Assembly (NCBI GenBank): GCA_020152595.1
Contig: JAIGNY010000132.1
Location: forward strand, 676,001-740,000
Direction: 5' to 3'
Length of the DNA: 64,000 nucleotides
Origin: Chiridota heheva
Taxonomy: Eukaryota > Echinodermata > Holothuroidea > Apodida > Chiridotidae
The notes under the pieces are model-generated. The model worked only from the letters and a program-made list of their open reading frames with translations. It made no database searches and had not been told where the DNA came from. Numbering within the stretch: position 1 is the first letter of the stretch; each line of letters opens with the position of its first letter. The position numbers and the translations under genes were made by a program. Below are positions 58,194 through 64,000 of this stretch, in pieces.

Positions 58194-59217
58194 ACATTGG
58201 CAAGTTAGGGCCTCTCCTTTCTTTGTTCTTCAATTAATACAAGAATAGGTGTTATAGTTATAAAGACTGCTAGCTTTTACATGTTTTCTGAGTCACTGCA
58301 TGGGTGAGGTAACCTTGAGGTTTTTTGTTTTTGTTTTAACTGGGAAAATGCACAGATATTTTGAAGCTTGTAGTAAAATGTTGTAAAAATTAACAAAGCA
58401 AATGAAAATGTAGGTGCATCTTTCAAAGCTCAAGTAATGTGAAATCATCTGCACTTACTACCCTATATACTTCCCTCAATAAGCCTATTCTCTATACTAG
58501 CTTTGAATAGTCAAACATATTGTCCGTTGGACAGTTCTTGTTTATGTCACAATTCTTTGAAAAGGAACACATGGTTTTGAAAATACCCTGAATCACTGTC
58601 AGGTGGAAATGGCAGCAAGGACTGACATTAATCTATCATTTTCTACATCACATATTTGCTTAGATTGTGTAAGAGAATCCTTAAACTTTGATCCTTCAGA
58701 ATTGAAATTAAATATATTTTTTTAATACACAAACAGAGTATTACCTTTGTACTGTACTTGTTCTTTGACCTTTAAATATGTTTCTCTAATCACGTTATTA
58801 TCTATAAATTATAGAGACTAGTAAGCCACTAACCCTCATATGTATTACAGTAAGTAGTCAAAGAAATGTCAAGTATACATACTTACTCAGCAGCTGGCAA
58901 ATTGTACTTAATATCCATATATTCTCAATTTCAGTGCAAACCTGTGATACTTTGAGTACTGCACTCATGAGGTAAAATTTATTTTTAGTTCTGGAATTTT
59001 TATATTATCATAATTTTCAGGAAGGTTTTATTAACTTTTAATTGTTGATAGCAACATTTCAAATTTTGGGTGTTGTATCTGGTATACAATTTAATAACCC
59101 AACCGGTAAATGAAATAAATTACAGTTGTTATAAAGATATTTTCAATTTTCATAATTTTTGAAATATTTTGCATATCATGGTAAAAATCCACTGCTATTT
59201 CTAAAATTTGACAAAGC
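58194..59217. other. Non-coding sequence; possible right end of a large repeat
   Basis: At 58499-58542, GCTTTGAATAGTCAAAC followed by TGTCCGTTGGACAGTTC mirrors GCTTGACTATTCGAAG at 52318. Otherwise AT-rich with no gene. Confidence 0.4.
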
Positions 59218-59975
59218 AAATTTAAAGGACTGAACAACAGGAGACAAGCAAATTTAAAGGGCTATGGACAAGGGGAGTCAAACAATTTAGTGTAAAGGGC
59301 TATGGACAAGGGGAGTCAAACAATTTAGTGTAAAGGGCTATGGACAAGGAGAGGCAAACAATTTAGTGTAAAGGGTTATGGACAAGGGGAGGAAAGCAAA
59401 TGTAAAGGGCTATGGACAAGTGAAGGCAAGTAAATATAAAGGGCTATGGACAAGGGGAGTCAAGCAATTTAATGTAAAGGGCTATGGACAATGGGAGGCA
59501 AGCAAATGTAAAGGGCTATGGACAAGGGGAGGAAAGCAAATGTAAAGGGCTATGGACAAGTGGAGGCAAGTAAATTTAAAGGGCTATGGACAAGAAAAGG
59601 CAAGCAAATTTAAAGTGCTATGGACAAGGGGAGGCAAGCAAATTTAAAGGGTTATGGACAAGGAAAGGCAAGCAAATTTAAAGGGCTATGGACAAGGAGA
59701 GGCAAGCAAATTAATGTAAAGGACTTTGGACAATGGGAGGCAAGCAAATGTAAAGGGCTATGGACAACGGTAGGCAAGCAAGTGTAAAGGACTATGGACA
59801 AGGGAAGGCAAGCAAATGTAAAGGGTTACATGTATGGACAAGAGGAGGCAAGCAAATGTAAAGGGATATGTACAATGGGATGCAAGCAAATGTAAAGGGC
59901 TGTGGACAAGGGGATGCAAGCAAATTTAAAGGACTATAGACAAGGGGAGGCAAGCAAATGTAAAGGCTGTACAGT
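59218..59975. repeat. 34-bp minisatellite, array 1, ~22 copies
   Basis: The unit is 34 bp: AAAGGGCTATGGACAAGGGG followed by AGGCAAGCAAATGT. A longer subtype with GTCAAACAATTTAGTGT occurs near the start. The top strand is purine-rich. Units vary by point changes and a few insertions (for example TTACATGTATGG at 59825). It is non-coding. Confidence 0.95.
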
Positions 59976-61438
59976 ATTGCCCTTTGGTGGATTTTGAGGT
60001 GATCATTAGTTTTCTTTAAAAATGTAATTTAGCACAAATTGCAATTGTTTGTGAAAATGTATTTTGGTATTCTGCTGTAGTATTCAAATGATATCAGTTG
60101 TGTGCTGTCAACAATAAAGAAAATATTTTATTTTCAAAACGGCACCTCAGCTTGGAAAATTGTTGAAAATGGACAATATTTGTGGATTTTTGATCTAACT
60201 ATAACTTTTTACCTATGTGTAATTAATATTAAGCTTAAATCCTAAAACTATGGTATGTGAGTAACAATATCTCACATATCAGAGCTCTAGATTGGAAAGT
60301 TGATTTTTAATAGTACTTCAATATGTTAATTTGTCACATAATTTGAATGCAAAGTGATAAAAATGACCTTTGGGTATATTAGAACTTTAGCATGTTATTT
60401 AGCAGGAATTGTATTTGTTTCTTTGATTGTATTAAGTGTTCTATATATAAAGTACGTTTCAGGTCTGTACTGCGAATAAGTGAGAAAATATTCTGCCTTA
60501 AAAATGCATGTGCATGCTGATAAATGTCTATAAGAGCAATTTTTATGTGATTTTGTTGTTTTTTGGAATTCAGTTTTATATTTTTACTTATAATAAGCTT
60601 TATTCGTATGAGAATGGCACTAGATGCACATATTTTTAATTTCAGAGCCCTGGTCTTGACACTTCATTATATTTTAGATTATAGTCCCCAAAAAAGGAAT
60701 TACGAAAAATTGGAAAATTTCATGAAATTTGCTTTTTGGAGTCAAAGATAAGAGGTATAGGTAAAATATAACCAGATTTAATAATTATTTGGCTTTTATA
60801 TTATATGAATGCACAATAGGGATAAAGAAAGTTAAAAATCCAGAATAATGAAATAATTCAAAGGTTAAAAGTTTGATGGTTACAAAATATCTAAAATTTT
60901 ACCCTGAGGATTAAATTGGCTGTAAAATAAAAAATTAAAAGAAACAGTCACCATTTTGAAATACGTTATTGATAATAGTGCATGCTATTGCCATGCAAAG
61001 TCTTAGACCAATCCATTGTGCTTCTCATTGTGAAATTTGTCCTTGAATTAAGCCCGTTTATTAAAAAACTTTAAAATTTGGTTCAATTGAAAATTTCGAC
61101 ATTAAGGCTAACCCTGTGAGATTTTTAAGTCCCATTGTTGAATTCTACACCTCAAACAGTAGCCTGGTGTCAACTTTTAGAGCTATATCATATCATGTAC
61201 AGGCAAAACGTTGTATGTAATTATGTAATTGATACAAATTCAAAATGGCCACCATTTTCACGAAAAAAAGGCCAAAAATGGGCCGACTATGAGTGACCAT
61301 ATCTCACAAACCATAAAAGAAGTGAAGCTAATGTATTGGGAGTGTTCTAGATACATGATTTGTAACAAATGTGTCAATTTGTAGGCAAATTTGAGATAGT
61401 GGGTGTCATGCCCTTATTGAATTGACATGGAATGACCG
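59976..61438. other. 1.46-kb unique segment between two arrays of one family
   Basis: AT-rich, with TATCTCACA words at about 60268 and 61300. The frame at 60563-60751 has no recognisable domain. No inverted ends or target duplication were found, so it is unclear whether it is an insertion or original spacer. Confidence 0.4.
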
Positions 61439-61785
61439 AAGCAAATTTAAAGGGCTATGGACAAGGGGAGTCAAGCAATTTAATGTAAAGGGTTTTTGAC
61501 AAGGGGAGGAAAGCAAATGTAAAGGGCTATGAACAAGGGGAGGCAAGCAAATGTTTAAGGCTCTGGACAAGGGGAAGCAAGCAAATGTAAAGGACTATGG
61601 ACAAGGGAAGGCCAGCAAATGTTAAGGGCTATTGACAAGTGGAGGCAAGCAAATGTACAGGGCTATGGAAAAGGGGAGGCAAGCAAATGTAATGGGCTAT
61701 GGACAAGGGGAGGCAAGCAAATGTTAAAGGCTATGGACAAGGGGAGGCAACCAAATATAAAGGGTTATGGACAAGGGCAGGCATG
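61439..61785. repeat. 34-bp minisatellite, array 2, ~10 copies
   Basis: The same unit as at 59218-59975 (GGGCTATGGACAAGGGGAGG) in the same orientation, including one copy of the GTCAAGCAATTTAATGT subtype near its start. The shared subtype suggests the arrays were once continuous or one was copied from the other. Confidence 0.94.
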
Positions 61786-64000
61786 AGGGACCTCTTTGCT
61801 TCTCTCCATCTTGATTGTGATTGGTGCGAGTTTCATTTGGATGTGAACCAAAAAACCTACAAAATGTGTTGACAACATCAGAACTACCAAAGGTACAAAA
61901 CATGTTCTTTAATTATTTTTTCTCATACATGCAGCCCTTATTTTTCATATATACAGTAGAACGACAGTCATGTTGAAGTAATAGAATGAATTGCCTGCAT
62001 TTCGATTGCATTTTGTTGAACACAAATGTATTGGTCACAAATTGAACCTTCCAAAGCAAATGCCAAGAGTTACTATGGAAGTGCATATTTACAAAATGTA
62101 ACTATACTGTGGCCTGTTTTACACCCATAAAACCTGTGTTTAGTATAACTGCGTGCCATGGCAAACATTCAACCCAATTTGAGGGGAATATGTCAACTTG
62201 ACTGATAATTGTATGATCTACATGTATTTACTGGAGTAGAATCTCTCTCAATAGCATTCTTTGACTTGGTGTGTATAGATTGATGTGTGTAGACCACTCC
62301 TAAGCAGGTGTGTGTATTCTTGTGCAAAGGCTTTCACTGTGATGAGCATTGTTAAGAAGTTGATAATTCTTCCTCTTGTAGAATGAATATTGTCAGTGGG
62401 CTGCAAGGGGGTTGGGGACCACTATCCCTACTTTTCTGGAAGTCTAGTTCTGACCCCTACTTTTTAGGGCAAACCCACTTTAGGTTCAAGTAAAATCACA
62501 CAACAAGAATATTAAGATGAAAAAAAGATAAAATGAAAGTATTTAAGGATTTGCTTCCCTCTGCTTTTGAAAGTATAGGCGCCATTGAATATTGCCGTTT
62601 AGATTATATTCTCAGCCAAGAGCCATCTTTGTCTAAAATTGCAAGACTATTTAAAAGGGAGTATTGCCATGACACTGGGGCATTTGCTAGATTATTTTGA
62701 ATTTGAATGTTAACAAACAGGGATGTTTTGGAAAAGGATCCTGAAGGGGCCCATTCTTCTTCTTAAATATGGTTTACATTTATTGAAAGTGGGGGAAGAG
62801 GGCCCTGAATTTAGAAAGGCTTGCATAACAAATTTTGGGTTGTTGATCAGAAGTTATCATATTTTTTTAATGGGATGATGGATTTTTTTTTGAGGGGAGG
62901 GGAGGGGGTATGTCATGGCCACACCTTCTGCCCCTCAAAGTGATCCACATCTAATCTATGTGAAAGCAGGAATGTGTTATTTATATTAGACTTTCTTATA
63001 AGATCTTGACGATCCATTTAAAATTTAAATTGTCTGGGTGGTCTTGTGTGATTTACACAAGGCAGTACTCTGCATACATTGCACAGTTAAAACCATAGAA
63101 AATTGGGGCATTAAGAAAGGATGTATAGCTATTTTGATGACTGTTTGTGGTCCATCAGGAAGTCGGTGGTTTTAACTTTGATTTTTGATTTGTCCTCATC
63201 TTGAAAGCCTTTCATACCATGCAACCGGTCCTTTGTTCTGTGCCACTAGTCAGGCCTACAGTTAGTGCATACTCTCCTCATCCTAGGAGTTTTTTTTTGT
63301 ATCACCTGCCTCAGTATCAGAAGAATAAATAAATCAATAAGAAACCTATCATATGAGGAATTACCTCTATTCATGCCACCATTAACCTCCTAAACCCAGT
63401 GCAATAAAATTTGAATTACATTGTTAAGATTAAGTAAAAAAAATGGTTGCTTCACTGACAGGTGTTAGAAATGAACCCATGTATGCACAAGATCCCACTG
63501 GCCAAAGGCTGTTCAAGTTCACTGCAAGTGTGCCTTCATAATAATGGGAGCATGCCCTACTGATCACATGTTGACATTCTTGGGGTGGTATTTATACATC
63601 AAAACCACACAAAGGCTTCCCCTTTAAAATAAATTCCCTTGGACTTTGTAAGACTGGCAAGCAGCTGATTTAAATGTCCTGGTGTGACAAAGGAAATAGT
63701 GTATGGGTATGAGATATGCTCAATAGGTGAACACTAATTCCCATCAAGTCATGTATTCTATAATGTGACTTATACTTGCTTCATTGCCTTACATTGACAA
63801 CTTTTTCTTGCCTTGTCAGAGTTTCGTATTCTTGTGAGGTCAATCCTCATAGACGTGCATTTAAAGGAATATTCCCATGTTTGTTCGTAAGCTTTTATAG
63901 GAAAGAGAACATTTTTTAGAAACAATTTAGTACAAAAATCATTTTGATATGTTATTCATACCGCGAAATATTCAAATTTTAAAGTTCACAAAAAATGCCA
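61786..64000. other. Non-coding sequence, no gene recognised
   Basis: Short frames only. At 63863-64000, TAAAGGAATATTCCCATG, then TTTAGTACAAAAATCATTTTG and AATATTCAAATTTT, resemble 21720-21860, so a dispersed repeat probably crosses the right edge. Confidence 0.45.

Overview
This is AT-rich animal nuclear DNA with no sign of prokaryotic gene organisation. Open frames are short, and the longest ones are translations of tandem repeats. The content is non-LTR retrotransposon remnants (CR1/L2 type, and an RNase H-bearing type), tRNA-derived SINEs, hAT-like DNA elements with 8-bp target-site duplications, and a high density of minisatellites. The palindromic word TAGGCCTA recurs throughout. Together these suggest a marine invertebrate, most likely a deuterostome such as an echinoderm. 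That assignment is inference from style, not proof.

Layout. 1-9 kb: at least six different tandem arrays (units of 26, 20, 25, about 20, 21 and 39 bp), including a 1.65-kb array with almost no G on the top strand and a 234-bp higher-order repeat. 9.2-14.8 kb: a 5.37-kb hAT-like insertion (8-bp duplication CCTACGAG) that split a ~214-bp inverted-repeat element and itself carries a SINE. 15.5-19.1 kb: MITE, expanded GAAAATTTCCC minisatellite, and a minus-strand RNase H-bearing LINE remnant. 19.1-27.5 kb: ACCGTAAA-rich clusters, an exact 120-bp tandem duplication and mostly featureless DNA. 27.9-29.1 kb: minus-strand CR1-like LINE remnant. 29.27-30.05 kb: the best candidate for the start of a host gene (CCAAT boxes, TATA box, two exons with consensus splice sites, one with an ATG). 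32-38 kb: short duplications, a truncated 1-kb hAT copy, one arm of a long inverted repeat and a LINE 3' end. 39.6-46.5 kb: a 73-bp array split by a 935-bp hAT, two ~1-kb hAT siblings, and the second inverted-repeat arm. 47.4-51.4 kb: a 3.3-kb 27-bp minisatellite joined directly to a 35-bp minisatellite. 52.3-58.5 kb: a nested stack in which a degenerate tandem repeat holds a CR1/L2 LINE that holds a SINE, followed by a second LINE. 59.2-61.8 kb: two arrays of one 34-bp minisatellite family.

No complete protein-coding host gene was found. If the 29.3-30.05 kb exons are real, the following 34 kb may be largely intron. Every insertion with a defined duplication is non-coding or decayed, so the window is best read as a stratified record of transposition and repeat expansion.
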